Assembly: GCF_025961225.1 (NCBI RefSeq)
Contig: NZ_JAOQNG010000003.1
Coordinates: 62,001-126,000, forward strand
Source of the DNA: Azospirillum canadense
GTDB taxonomy: Bacteria > Pseudomonadota > Alphaproteobacteria > Azospirillales > Azospirillaceae
Length of the DNA: 64,000 nucleotides
Direction of reading: 5' to 3'
Below are positions 9,410-18,312 of the stretch, piece after piece. Position 1 is the stretch's first letter. Each line of letters begins with the position of its first letter. A model generated the notes under the pieces. That model searched no databases. It worked only from the letters and a program-made list of their open reading frames with translations, and was not told the DNA's origin. The translations under genes were made by a program, and so were the position numbers.

Positions 9410-9966
9410 GGCGTGCTCTTCCGGTCCTGCTCGCGCTTGTTCTCGCCGCCTGCGGCGAGGAGAAGGCGCCGGCCCCGCCGCCGCCGGCGGCGCTGACCCA
9501 GGACGCGATTGGCTACTACGACCACATGACCGTCCTCGACCACGCCGGGCCGAAGGGGCAGATCTTCGTCAAGGACCGCGACCAGCCCTACTGGTTCTCC
9601 TCGGTGCGCGACACCATTGCCTTTACACTGCTCCCGGAGGAACCCAAGGACCTCCGCGCCATCTACGTCCAGGACATCGGGCGGGCGCAGAGCTGGCAGG
9701 ACCCCGGACCGCAAAGCTGGATCGACGCCCATACGGCGCTCTACGTCATCGGCAGCCGGCGCCTGGGCGGCATGGGCCAGCCGGAAGCGGTTCCCTTCTC
9801 CGCCCGCGAGGCCGCCGACGCCTTCGCCCACGACAACGGCGGCCGGGTCGTCGGCTTCGCCGACGTCCCGCATGACTACATCCTGGGCGACGACCGCTCC
9901 GCCGCCGCGGCAGCGGCCGCGCCGCCACCGCACGACGCGCATTCCGGACACGGGCAAGGGCACTGA
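9406..9966 (+). CDS. nosL: NosL, outer-membrane/periplasmic copper chaperone lipoprotein
   Basis: 186 residues. The lipobox LVLAAC near residues 12-17 predicts a lipid-anchored periplasmic protein. NosL binds Cu(I) and delivers it to apo-NosZ. The family pattern YYDHMTVLDHAGPKGQIF, which includes the copper-binding Met, is present, as is FVGFADVPHDYI-like C-terminal sequence. The C-terminal tail is His-rich (PPHDAHSGHGQGH) and may bind extra metal. It starts at a GTG overlapping the nosY stop. Confidence 0.95.
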   Translation: MRRALPVLLALVLAACGEEKAPAPPPPAALTQDAIGYYDHMTVLDHAGPKGQIFVKDRDQPYWFSSVRDTIAFTLLPEEPKDLRAIYVQDIGRAQSWQDPGPQSWIDAHTALYVIGSRRLGGMGQPEAVPFSAREAADAFAHDNGGRVVGFADVPHDYILGDDRSAAAAAAAPPPHDAHSGHGQGH

Positions 9967-9969
9967 GCC

Positions 9970-10974
9970 ATGCTGACCCGCCGCCGCTTCCTGACCATCA
10001 CCGCGGCCTCGGCCGCTCTGGCGACCGCTCCGTCGGCCCGCGCCGCCGTCCCACGGGTCGAATGGCGCGGCACGGCGCTCGGCGCCGAGGCGCTGCTGCG
10101 CCTCGACCACCCCGACGAGGCGCTGGCGTGGCGGCTGATCGCCGACTGTCTCGCCGAACTCGAGCGGCTGGAGGGCGTCTTCAGCTTGTGCCGCCCGGAC
10201 TCTGCGCTGTGCCGCCTAAATCGTGGCGGCGCGCTCGAGGCACCGCCATTGGACCTCGTCGTCCTGCTGACCGAGGCCAAGCGCTACGGCGACCTGAGCG
10301 GCGGCGCCTTCGACATCACGGTGCAGCCACTGTGGGAACTGCACGCCCGCCACTTCGCGGCTGCGGACGCCGATCCGGCGGGCCCGCCAGAGGACAGGGT
10401 CGCCGCCGCCCGGACGCTGGTCGATTACCGCCAGGTGCGCGTTGCTCCCGACCGCATCGCGTTCGAGCGCCCAGGCATGGCCGTGACGCTGAACGGCATC
10501 GCCCAGGGCTACATCACCGACCGCCTCGCCGATCGCTTGCGCGCGGCTGGCCTGACGCACGTGCTGGCCGATTTTGGTGAGGTGCGGGCCCTCGGGCCGC
10601 AGTGGGATGGGCGTCCATGGCGCATCGGTCTGGAGGACCCGATGGAACCGGGGCGCATCGCCGCGACGATGCCGATCCAGGATGGCGCCGTCGCCACCTC
10701 CGGCGGCTACGGGACGCGGTTCAGCCCGTTGTGTCACCACATCTTCGACCCGGCGACCGGGCACAGCGCCAACGGGGTTGTGGCCGTGACCGTGAGGGCA
10801 CCGACGGCAACCCTGGCCGACGCGCTGTCGACGGCTCTGGCCGTGCTGCCCCCGGAACACGCCCAGGAGTTCCTGGAGCGATGTCCGGGGGTCGGGGCGT
10901 GGATCACGATTCCTCCGAACAAAACTGTGGTGTATGGGGGAGCTATGATCGATGAGCGCCGTGCGGGACCGTGA
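9970..10974 (+). CDS. nosX: NosX, FAD:protein FMN transferase (ApbE family)
   Basis: 334 residues. The Tat signal TRRRFLTITAASAALA at the N-terminus directs periplasmic export. ApbE-type enzymes attach FMN covalently to target proteins; NosX flavinylates NosR. Seen: the substrate segment FSLCRPDSALCRLNRGG, the SGGAFDITVQPLWELH block, NGIAQGYITDRLADRL and the Mg-binding GAVATSGGY motif. It is four bases after nosL in the same operon. Its presumed client NosR is a pseudogene here, so NosX may be idle unless another nosR exists elsewhere. Confidence 0.93.
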   Translation: MLTRRRFLTITAASAALATAPSARAAVPRVEWRGTALGAEALLRLDHPDEALAWRLIADCLAELERLEGVFSLCRPDSALCRLNRGGALEAPPLDLVVLLTEAKRYGDLSGGAFDITVQPLWELHARHFAAADADPAGPPEDRVAAARTLVDYRQVRVAPDRIAFERPGMAVTLNGIAQGYITDRLADRLRAAGLTHVLADFGEVRALGPQWDGRPWRIGLEDPMEPGRIAATMPIQDGAVATSGGYGTRFSPLCHHIFDPATGHSANGVVAVTVRAPTATLADALSTALAVLPPEHAQEFLERCPGVGAWITIPPNKTVVYGGAMIDERRAGP

Positions 10975-11008
10975 TGCTGGGGTCAGGCCGCCCGACCGAT
11001 CGTTTGAG

Positions 11009-11036
11009 GCACCCGCTGGCCAGAGCCGGCGGGTGC
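11009..11036. terminator. Hairpin between convergent nosX and cytochrome c genes
   Basis: GCACCCGCTGGC and GCCGGCGGGTGC pair into a 12-bp stem with one wobble around a CAGA loop. No clear U-run follows on either strand, so its role as a bidirectional terminator rests on its position between two convergent gene ends. Confidence 0.45.
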
Positions 11037-11062
11037 GCTCCTGTGCCAGGCGGACGAACCGC

Positions 11063-11434
11063 TCAGCTGTTCTTTTTCAGATAGGCGATGAGATCCTTGC
11101 GGGCCTGCTCGTTCTTCACGCCGGCGAACGCCATTTTGTTGCCGGGAATGGCGGCCTTCGGGTCGGTCAGGTACTTGTCCAGGCTGGCCTCGTCCCAGGT
11201 GATCTCCGCTTTCTTCATGGCGTCGGAGTAGTTGAAGCCCTCGTGCGAACCGGACTTGCGGCCGACGACGCCGTGCAGATTCGGGCCGACGCGGTTCGGG
11301 CCGCCGGCATCGATGGTGTGGCACGCCTTGCACTGGTTGAACACCTTCTCACCGGCCTCGGCGTCCTGCGCAGAGGCGACGCTGGGGAACGACGCGATCA
11401 GCCCGAGAGCAAACACGGCAAACGCGCGCTTCAT
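11063..11434 (-). CDS. Class I c-type cytochrome (cytochrome c2/c550-like)
   Basis: 123 residues with a signal peptide (cleavage after SVASA, residue about 22) and a heme site CKACHTIDAGG. The distal ligand Met is in NKMAFAGVKN, and GPNLHGVVGRKSG is the usual mitochondrial-type cytochrome c block. It is probably a periplasmic electron carrier. Because it converges on the nos operon it could be the donor to NosZ (inference). Start chosen at 11434 (GAGGA eight bases upstream); a longer in-frame start would put a polar stretch ahead of the signal peptide. Confidence 0.93.
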   Translation of the reverse strand: MKRAFAVFALGLIASFPSVASAQDAEAGEKVFNQCKACHTIDAGGPNRVGPNLHGVVGRKSGSHEGFNYSDAMKKAEITWDEASLDKYLTDPKAAIPGNKMAFAGVKNEQARKDLIAYLKKNS

Positions 11435-12295
11435 TTTGGTTTCCTCAGGTTGTGAACACGACATTGGCCGGCGGCTCCATCAATGGGGAGGGGCTACGAC
11501 ACGGAGGCTTCCGTGACAAGGCCCCGTGGCCAGCGCGGGATCAGCGTTCCCGCAGTGCCATGCGATCTTGGAAGACGCGGGCCAGTACGGGAACATCATT
11601 CCGCCGTTTCCGTTCCACGCGATCGTCAGTCGCGAACGACGAGCTAAGGTGGAGCGAGGTGTCGTGCCGACGGCAAGGTGGCTGCGGTCTCCGCCATCCG
11701 GCATCGTACGTCGGGCATGTCGGCCGAGTTTTCGACATTGGGGCGGCTCGGGCGACTCTGATGGCGGGTGTGTCGCGACGAGCGCGCCGCGCGGGGACGC
11801 ACAGCGTGTCGCGCGGCGGCGCCGGTGAGGCACCGGCAGCGGCACGGAGGACCAGTCGTCCGGGAATGGTGCTCGCCGTCCATTCCCAAGAGAATGCCTC
11901 GGGGCTATCGACGCACCGCCCATCAGCGGCATAGTCCATATGGGGCCCGCAGAATGTGCGCGGGCATTGGTTCCTCAAGGACCGGATTTCACCACTTCAC
12001 CCAGCGGCAATGGGCATTGTCGTTGGATGTTGCCGCTGTGATCGCCGTGGCGCGCTAGGGTGGGGCGTCGCTCTGCGGCACTCCCCGCAAAGCCGCGCGC
12101 CCGGCGCTCGCAAGTGACGAGTTGCTCGAGTGTGCAGGACGTCGCTCTGCATTCATACTCGCAAAACGCCAGGGTATCCGGGACCATGGCGACAAACCTC
12201 GTCAGGGCCTTTGGAAACAATTGTGCCAGCATGCCCCACCTCCATTCCAGCGAAGGAACCGGCCTCGATTGCGCGACAGACTCACTCTGAACGGT
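11435..12295. other. Long spacer upstream of regulatory genes, no supported gene
   Basis: Several open frames cross this stretch on both strands, but none has a convincing ribosome site, domain or compositional support. The last 250 bases before 12551 carry two FNR-like palindromes listed separately. The stretch may be decayed sequence left by a former insertion. Confidence 0.5.
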
Positions 12296-12309
12296 TTGAT
12301 CACGGTCAA
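12296..12309. promoter_or_regulatory. FNR/FixK-type box TTGATCACGGTCAA
   Basis: Matches the TTGAT-N4-ATCAA consensus of FNR/FixK/NnrR proteins at nine of ten defined positions. The nearest downstream gene on the plus strand is the receiver protein at 12551. The regulator encoded at 13115 has the matching recognition helix. Confidence 0.6.
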
Positions 12310-12423
12310 CCCCACGGCTCTCTTTCGGGTACCAACCCTTTTGCGCCGCGCTCCGGTGCGCACCCGCAGCTCCTCGACGAAGACGACTTTGCTTGCCGCT
12401 ACCGGGAAAACACGGGAAAGCGG

Positions 12424-12437
12424 CTGATCTGGATCAG
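12424..12437. promoter_or_regulatory. FNR-like palindrome CTGATCTGGATCAG
   Basis: Two perfect 5-bp half-sites (CTGAT/ATCAG) spaced by four bases, differing from the FNR consensus only at the outermost base pair. It lies 114 bases before the receiver gene start, a suitable place for an activator site. Confidence 0.5.
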
Positions 12438-12550
12438 AACAACCGCGCATACGGGGATCTCCGGATACCGGCGCCGCGAGGCGACGCTTATCGTCTGTGA
12501 AGCGCCGACGTCCGGCGTTTCTTTGCGGTGAGCGGAAGTGGGAGGCCGTC

Positions 12551-12931
12551 ATGGCCGAGACGAGTGAAGGCATCGTGTACGTCGTCGACGACGATGAGCC
12601 GGTCCGGGACTCGATGAAGGCGTTGCTGGAAGCCTGCGCCCTCGAGGTGCGGGACTTTGAAAGCTGCCAGAGCTTCATCGACCAGTTCGACGGCACGCCG
12701 GCGGGTTGCCTTGTCCTCGACCTGCACCTGCCGATCATGAGCGGCCTTGAGTTCATCGAGCGCTATGGCCCCACCCTGCACGGCCTGCCGGTGATCATGG
12801 TCTCTGGGCGCGGCGATCCCGCCACCTTCGCCCGCGCCCGCGAGGCCGGGGTGAGCGCCTTTCTGGAGAAGCCCTTCGAGGCGGACCAGCTGCTCGACGC
12901 CGTGCAGCGGCTGCTGCCCGCAGCCGCCTGA
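12551..12931 (+). CDS. Receiver-only response regulator (FixJ-type receiver)
   Basis: 126 residues, a single CheY-like domain with no output domain. The acidic pocket is Asp13-Asp15, the phospho-acceptor Asp57 (LVLDLHLPIMSG) and Lys107 (EKPF). The usual switch Thr is Ser85. The sequence is closest to FixJ-family receivers (YVVDDDEPVRDS). The ATG follows GGGAGG. Lacking a DNA-binding part, it probably acts as a phosphate sink or titrates a FixL-type kinase (inference). It sits in front of a FixK-like regulator. Confidence 0.9.
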   Translation: MAETSEGIVYVVDDDEPVRDSMKALLEACALEVRDFESCQSFIDQFDGTPAGCLVLDLHLPIMSGLEFIERYGPTLHGLPVIMVSGRGDPATFARAREAGVSAFLEKPFEADQLLDAVQRLLPAAA

Positions 12932-12977
12932 GGCCGCGTAAGGCCGGATGTCGAGGGCCCGTACGGGGGTCCGCGTA

Positions 12978-12993
12978 TAGGTAGTTTTCCGTA
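12978..12993 (+). promoter_or_regulatory. FixJ-box-like sequence ahead of the FNR/FixK gene
   Basis: TAGGTAGTTTTCCGTA resembles the fixK-promoter FixJ site recalled from rhizobia (TAAGTAATTTCCCTTA type). It is followed by an imperfect palindrome, AGGGGAACTCCCTT. The distance to the ATG at 13115 (about 120 bases) is reasonable. The match is from memory of the consensus, not from a scan. Confidence 0.4.
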
Positions 12994-13114
12994 GGGGAAC
13001 TCCCTTAGGTACAAGACCGAACTGCACAGCGGGCAAGGCGGTGGCTAACTTCGACCCATCAGGCGGTTGCGACACACCACAGCAGCCGCTTCCGCAAGCT
13101 GCCGAGGGCCCGTC

Positions 13115-13840
13115 ATGTCCGCTCACGCCTCTACCATCGTCGCCCAGCCCACCCGCGTCGTCCCGGGCTTCCTGGCCGCCACGATGCCACCGTCGCTGAG
13201 CGCGATGCCCAAGGCCCAGAGCACCCCCGCCGCCGACCCGCTGGCCGCCATCACCCAGGTCAAGGTCATGGACCGCGAACAGCCGATCTTCGCGGAAGGC
13301 GACGCGGCCGACGCCCTCTTCCGGGTGGTCGACGGGGTGATCCGGCTCTACAAGCTGCTGCCCGCCGGCCGCCGCCAGATCATCGGCTTCCTCCAGGCGG
13401 GCGACATGATGGGCCTGGCCTTCGCCGAGCGCTACCTCTACTCGGCCGAGGCGGTCACGGCGACCACGGTGCAGCGCATCTCCCGCGCCCAGCTCGACGA
13501 CCTGCTGGACGCCCAGCCCTCCCTGGCCCGCAAGCTGCTGTCGGTGACCACGTCGGAGCTGGTGGCCGCCCAGGACCAGATGCTGCTGCTCGGCCGCAAG
13601 ACCGCGCTGGAGAAGCTGGCCTCCTTCCTGCTGGCGCTCAGCGAGCGGGCCGGCGGCAAGCGCCTGGTCGGCGTGCCGATGAGCCGCAGCGACATCGCCG
13701 ACTACCTGGGCCTGACGACCGAGACCGTGTCACGCGGCTTCACCAAGCTGAAGACCAGCCGCCTGATCCGCATCCTCGACGGCGGCAAGGTCGAACTGCT
13801 CGATCACAACGCCCTCGCCGACCTTGCCGACTGCGCCTGA
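13115..13840 (+). CDS. CRP/FNR-family transcription regulator (FixK/NnrR-like)
   Basis: 241 residues: a cyclic-nucleotide-binding-like beta roll (FAEGDAADALFRVVDGVIRLYK, residues about 45-125), a dimer helix, and a C-terminal winged helix. The recognition helix TTETVSRGFTKLK carries the E-x-x-S-R signature that reads TTGAT half-sites. There is no N-terminal Cys cluster, so oxygen is not sensed through an FNR Fe-S cluster; FixK-like control is more likely. Start chosen at 13115 (GAGGG upstream); the first 30 or so residues look unstructured. It likely links low oxygen to the denitrification and cytochrome genes nearby. Confidence 0.9.
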   Translation: MSAHASTIVAQPTRVVPGFLAATMPPSLSAMPKAQSTPAADPLAAITQVKVMDREQPIFAEGDAADALFRVVDGVIRLYKLLPAGRRQIIGFLQAGDMMGLAFAERYLYSAEAVTATTVQRISRAQLDDLLDAQPSLARKLLSVTTSELVAAQDQMLLLGRKTALEKLASFLLALSERAGGKRLVGVPMSRSDIADYLGLTTETVSRGFTKLKTSRLIRILDGGKVELLDHNALADLADCA

Positions 13841-13919
13841 CGGCCTGAGTGACGCAAGCGTCCGGCTCAAAGGCATACGGAACGGACACCCCACCCACCC
13901 GCGTTCCTCATCGGATTCC

Positions 13920-14111
13920 ATGTACGTCTGCATCTGCAACGCCCTGACCGAAAACCGGGTTCGTCACGCCGTCCGTGCTCATCGACCGGACACGGTGCGC
14001 GACGTTTACGCCGCCTGCGGCGTGGCTCCCCAATGCGGCAAGTGCGCCGACACCATCGCGGGCATTCTCGATGAGGAAGGTCCTTCGGCCCTACAGCTCG
14101 CCGCGGAATGA
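13920..14111 (+). CDS. bfd: Bacterioferritin-associated ferredoxin (Bfd family)
   Basis: 63 residues. The [2Fe-2S] Bfd fold is marked by the opening MYVCICNALTE (Cys4 and Cys6) and ACGVAPQCGKCADTI, which supplies the remaining cysteines. Bfd reduces the heme of bacterioferritin to release stored iron. It is 80 bases downstream of the FNR-type gene on the same strand and may be co-transcribed. No bacterioferritin gene is in this window. Confidence 0.9.
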   Translation: MYVCICNALTENRVRHAVRAHRPDTVRDVYAACGVAPQCGKCADTIAGILDEEGPSALQLAAE

Positions 14112-14225
14112 CGCCAACACGGCCGCTGTGCTTCCGGTCATCGCCGGCTCACCCAACACGGCTCGAGTGAAACGGGGACGGCGTTGCCGCCGCCCCTCCA
14201 TCGACACAGGCAGCACGCCTGAGGG

Positions 14226-14510
14226 TCAGGCCGCGTTGCCGTTGACCGCTGCCTTCAGAGCTTTCCCCGCTGAGAACTTCGGCGCCTTGGAGGCGGCGAT
14301 CGTGATCTCGGCGCCGGTCTGCGGGTTGCGGCCGGTGCGTGCGCCGCGCTCGGCGATCTCAAACTGCCCGAAGCCGGGCAGCTTCACCGTCTCGCCCTGG
14401 ATGAGCGCGTGCTGCAAGCTCTCGAGCACGGCATCCAACGCCTTGCCGGCATCGGCTTTGGTGCCGCCCAGCTTGGCGGCGACGGCGTCAATCAGTTCAG
14501 CCTTCGTCAT
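14226..14510 (-). CDS. hup: HU-family DNA-binding protein
   Basis: 94 residues, full length: MTKAELIDAVAAKLG opening, the beta-arm GFGQFEIAERGARTGRNPQTG with the intercalating-Pro region, and the KAPKFSAGKALKAAVN end typical of HU rather than IHF. It is a nucleoid protein that bends DNA without strict sequence preference. The ATG is preceded by GAGGAACGAGAA. Confidence 0.95.
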   Translation of the reverse strand: MTKAELIDAVAAKLGGTKADAGKALDAVLESLQHALIQGETVKLPGFGQFEIAERGARTGRNPQTGAEITIAASKAPKFSAGKALKAAVNGNAA

Positions 14511-14969
14511 TTCTCGTTCCTCGTCCCGTGGATCGCGGAAACACCAAGAGCTTCGGCGAGTTTCGCGTCGAGATTGAGCTAAGCCCGACAACACACTTTG
14601 CGCAAGCCCAAATCGGCTGAACACCCAGGACTTCCAGCGTTTACACAGGGATTGGAAGACACTTTGCGCGAAGAGGAAGGGGCTCCGACATCCCAAAAAG
14701 GCGAACAGCAGGGCAGGGCAGGGCAATGTCCGCTGAGTGTCTGGCCCGCCGCGTTCAATCCGTCGCCATTTGGAATTACCGTGGTGTGTGTCGGCAGGGC
14801 AGTGTGAAGGGTGCCGATCGGCCCTTGCTAGCATTCCATCAAATCCGCTTGAACCGGTGTGCACACCCTCGCCGTGTCGCCTGTTGGACGGGGTGCTGAT
14901 GGCCAAAGCCAGCGTAAGAGCTTGGCTCCCGCCTGCTGTTTTCTTCGCGCCCCATACTTGAGAGGGCAC
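14511..14969. other. Spacer between HU and the aas remnant
   Basis: About 460 bases between divergent genes. The HU promoter must lie at its left side. No supported frame, hairpin or repeat was seen. Confidence 0.5.
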
Positions 14970-17023
14970 ATGCGCGGAGCGGCCATGGCGGCGTGGTTGG
15001 TCAGAGCGGCGGTGCGCGGACGGCTGCGCTTTGCTTATCGCATCAAGGTGCATGGACGCGCCCATGCCGGCAGCGCGCGCGGGTGCGTCGTCGCCGCGGA
15101 TCCGCAATCGCTTGTGGACACATCGTCCCACCACGACGGGCGGTGTCCGGCGTCGACTTGGTCGCCGTCTACGGCACCCCGGCGCTGGTCGCGCACCTCG
15201 CGAACGCGGCCGTGCTGCCGGTGCGCATCGACGGCGCCGCTTTCACGCTCTTCTCCCTGGCCAAGTGGCCGGGCGTGCGCCGGTTCCCGAGGATTGCGCT
15301 GGCGATGGCGCCAGCGCGCCGCCTCACCGTGGACCCGGCCCTGCGCGGATGGGCGCGCCGGACCGCTCTGGCGGACGCGCTGTACACGGTGATGGCCCGA
15401 GCGGCATTGGACGCTTATGACCAAAACCGCAGCGTCTTCGACGCGCTGCTCGATGCCCGCTCGCGCTTCGGTCGCAACACCCGGATTCTGGAGGATGCCG
15501 AGCGCCAGCCCCTCACCTACGGCCGGCTGGTGTTGGGCAGTGTGGCGCTGGGACACGCGCTGACCCGGGCTGCGGGGCGGGGCGGGGCGAGGTCGTGGGC
15601 GTCCTGTTGCCCAACACCACGGCGGTTGGCGATCACCATCTTTGCCCTGCAGGCGTTCGGCCGCGTGCCGGCCATGCTGAACTACAGCATGGGACCGGAC
15701 GCGCTGGTGACCGCCTGCCGAATGGGCCGCATCCGAACGGTGCTGACCTCACGGCGCTTCATCGCGCTGGCGCGCCTTGAACCGATGGCCGCGGCGTTGG
15801 CCGAGCACACCGTGTTGGCCTGTCTGGAGGACGTGCGCAAAGAGGTCGGCCCGCTGGATAAGCTGTGGGGGCTGGCGGTGTCCTGGGTCCCCACACTGAT
15901 GCGCGGGCGGACCGCCCCCGCGGGCTCGCCGGGCGCGGTGTTGTACACCTCCGGCTCCGAAGGAACGCCCAAAGGCGTGGTGCTGAGCCACGCGAACTTC
16001 CTGGCCAATGTGGCGCAGATCGCCGCGGTCGTCGACCTGTTCCCGACCGACCGGGTGGTCAACCCCTTGCCGGTCTTCCACAGCTTCGGCCTGACCGCCG
16101 GTCTGTTCCTGCCCCTGCTGGTTGGCGTGCCGACCTGCTTGTATCCCAGTCCCCTCCATTACCGCGCCGTCGCGGCGCTGGTCGCCGAACGGAAGGCGAC
16201 CGTTCTGTTCGCCACCGACACCTTCCTCACCGGTTACGGCCGCGCGCCGTCGGAGGGCGAGCTGGCCTCGCTGCGCTACGCCGTGGCCGGGGCCGAGCCG
16301 GTGCGTGAGAGCACGCGGCGCCTCTACCGCGACCGCTTTGGCGTGCCGCTTCTGGAGGGCTATGGCGCGACAGAAACCACGCCGGTGCTGGCGGTCAACA
16401 CGCCAACGCACGGCCGCGCCGGTACGGTGGGGCGCTTCTTGCCCGGCATCGAAGCCCGGCTGGCCCCCGTGGAGGGCTTCGCCGAGGGCACCCAGCTCGT
16501 GGTGCGCGGCCCAAACGTCATGCTTGGCTACTATGTGGCGGAGCGGCCCGGCGTGCTGCACCCGCCGCCTGGGGGGTGGTACCCGACCGGCGACATTGTG
16601 ACGGTGGACGCCGCAGGGTACGTGCGGATCGTTGGGCGCGTGAAACGCTTTGCGAAGATCGGCGGCGAGATGGTCTCGCTGGCCCGTGTCGAGGCGGACG
16701 CCGCGCAGCATTGGCCCGACGACACGCACGCGGCGGTCGGTCTGCCAGACCCGCGCAAAGGCGAGCGTGTCGTGCTGGTGACCAGCCGTGCCGGCGCACA
16801 GCACGATGAGTTCGTCGCGTTCGCCCGCGCCCGCGGCATCCCGGAGCCGACGGTGCCCAAGGCGGTGCTGTGGGTGGAGACGATCCCGACGCTCGGCTCC
16901 GGCAAGGTGGATTACCCTACCGTGCGGCGCATGGCCGAGAACGCGTTGCGTGAAGCAGGCGCGCGGCAAGCCGGCCTCAAGAACGTTCCATCGTCGAAGG
17001 ATGTGATCCTTGATGGTGGCTGA
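14970..17023 (+). pseudogene. aas: Aas-like acyltransferase / acyl-ACP synthetase, N-terminal domain decayed
   Basis: Aas couples a 1-acyl-glycerophospholipid acyltransferase to an acyl-ACP synthetase at the inner membrane. The AMP-binding half is well preserved: YTSGSEGTPKGVVLSH (P-loop), YGATETTP, the GWYPTGDIV block and a C-terminal GSGKVDYP lysine. The acyltransferase half is wrecked. It starts at 14970 in one frame (VRAAVRGRLRFAYRIKVHG) and moves to another near 15130. The catalytic H-x4-D became DPQSLVD, and the stretch before LPVRIDGAAFT is deleted. A second out-of-frame stretch (15578-15630) replaces GEVVGVLLPNTTAV. A long frame stays open from 14993, so a synthetase-like polypeptide could still be made. 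Confidence 0.75.
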
Positions 17024-17054
17024 CCGGCCAAGCCACGCTTCGAGATCGACCGGC

Positions 17055-17240
17055 TCAGCTGCGGGTGAGCCGGTCGATCTCGTCCTTCAGGGTCAGTTTT
17101 TCGAGCTTGAGGCGTTTGACGGTTGGATCGTCGGCGCGGGGCGTCGCCTCGCGCGCGGCCACCGCGTGATCGAGTGCGGCATGGCGTTGGCGCAGCTTTT
17201 CAAGGTGAGTGTCCGGCCGGTGGAAGCGTGGGGGCGGCAT
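17055..17240 (-). CDS. DUF465 (YdcH-like) small helical protein
   Basis: 61 residues, predicted as a helical hairpin: LEKLRQRHAALDHAV, then PTVKRLKLEKLTLKDEIDRL at the end, the typical DUF465 pattern. The function of the family is unknown. Start chosen at the ATG at 17240, giving usual family length; an upstream in-frame start adds about 18 residues. It converges on the aas remnant. Confidence 0.7.
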   Translation of the reverse strand: MPPPRFHRPDTHLEKLRQRHAALDHAVAAREATPRADDPTVKRLKLEKLTLKDEIDRLTRS

Positions 17241-17584
17241 GGAGGACTTCTCGACAGGGTGATCGCATGACCAACCGCTGGACGTGCCACGCATGCTGAA
17301 CGTCGGCGGGCATACGCCATCGGCGCTCCCCTGCCCTGAAAACTACCATGATTTTTCATAATAGCGCTTATAAGACTTAAGCTTGGCGTTAGGGTTGATT
17401 CTATCCTTAAGTGCAACTTTTGTGTCAGTGCAAGGGCTTCCCGGGCCAAGGGGACTCGGCTCATGACCGTTGCGCGCCTGGGGTGCTGACCACAGAGTTG
17501 GTCGCGACATGGAAGGCACAGCGTCCATGCTCCGCGCGTCTCACGGCAGCCGGTCGGACATCCGATGTGTCGCCGCGGAGCCGC
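17241..17584. other. AT-rich spacer
   Basis: Distinctly AT-rich around 17340-17430 compared with the rest of the window, which could mark a promoter region or foreign DNA. No gene is supported. Confidence 0.4.
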
Positions 17585-17803
17585 TCACGGGACCGGGCGC
17601 CAATGTTTGCGGTCGCCCAGGGCTTCCACGCTGACGAGGAGTTCGTCGCTGGGCATGCCGTCCTCCAGGAGCAGGCAGGCGTGCGGGAGAAGACCCGGCT
17701 TGTCGACGAGGGCGGTGACGACGTAGACCTTGGACGAGCCGGCCGCCCGGGTGAAGCGGTCTCCCACCTGTACCGGCGTGCGTGCCGTCTCCCCTCCCCT
17801 CAC
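17585..17803 (-). CDS. Conserved hypothetical protein, cassette copy 1 gene B
   Basis: 72 residues: QVGDRFTRAAGSSKVYVVTALVDKPGLLPHACLLLEDGM and then SDELLVSVEALGDRKHWRP. It is a clear paralogue of the protein at 47615-47821, with over 80% of the shared part identical by eye. The pattern suggests a small beta-barrel-like domain; no family is recognised. It starts at a GTG overlapping the stop of the gene upstream (GTGA), so the pair is translationally coupled. Confidence 0.7.
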   Translation of the reverse strand: MRGGETARTPVQVGDRFTRAAGSSKVYVVTALVDKPGLLPHACLLLEDGMPSDELLVSVEALGDRKHWRPVP

Positions 17804-18132
17804 GGTAGGCCGGCGAGTTCGTCGAGCAACTGCTGGTACTGGCTGGGCGGCAGCGCCCGCTGGTCCGCGGCCATGCGGCGCAGGGCCTCAATGCCCGCCG
17901 GCGTGAAGGTCGCCTTCAGCCAGTGCGCGCCGTCGTCCACCAGAGACAACAGGCCACGATCGATCATGCTCTGCACGGCAGCAGCCGGCTTAGGCTGACC
18001 CTTGTGCGGGCCGGTCGCCCAGCGCTTGACCAAGATGCCGTCGTGGAGGGAACGGGCGCTGCTGAGCCGGAGCATGAACTCGCGCCGGATCAGGTCGCGC
18101 TCCTTGGGTAGAAACTCAGGCGTGGCGGTCAT
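17800..18132 (-). CDS. Conserved hypothetical protein, cassette copy 1 gene A
   Basis: 110 residues: FLPKERDLIRREFMLRLSSARSLHDGI, VKRWATGPHKGQPKPAAAVQSMI, then FTPAGIEALRRMAADQRALPP. The central part (AAVQSMIDRGLLSLVDDGAHWLKATFTPAG) reads like a winged-helix domain, so a DNA-binding role is possible (inference). It is almost the same as the protein at 47833-48165, and the upstream DNA is partly shared (CGCTGAGATGTAGCG). First gene of the two-gene cassette. Confidence 0.75.
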   Translation of the reverse strand: MTATPEFLPKERDLIRREFMLRLSSARSLHDGILVKRWATGPHKGQPKPAAAVQSMIDRGLLSLVDDGAHWLKATFTPAGIEALRRMAADQRALPPSQYQQLLDELAGLP

Positions 18133-18312
18133 CGCGTCTCACGGAATGGCCAAAGCGGCGCTGAGATGTAGCGTACCCGTCCAGGGAAAAGAAGGTGCCC
18201 GGGAGGATTGGTTGCCCGCGGCGGTTTTCCGAACGGGGACGGCCGGCGCGCACGCGTGTTGGAGAGCGATCGACGGGCTGCATCGGCCCGTTCCACGAGC
18301 GAGGACGACGCG

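Noticed and set aside
11465..12530. Several overlapping frames of 80-180 codons on both strands
   Set aside because: None has a ribosome site or recognisable segment; the only supported signals here are the FNR-like palindromes.
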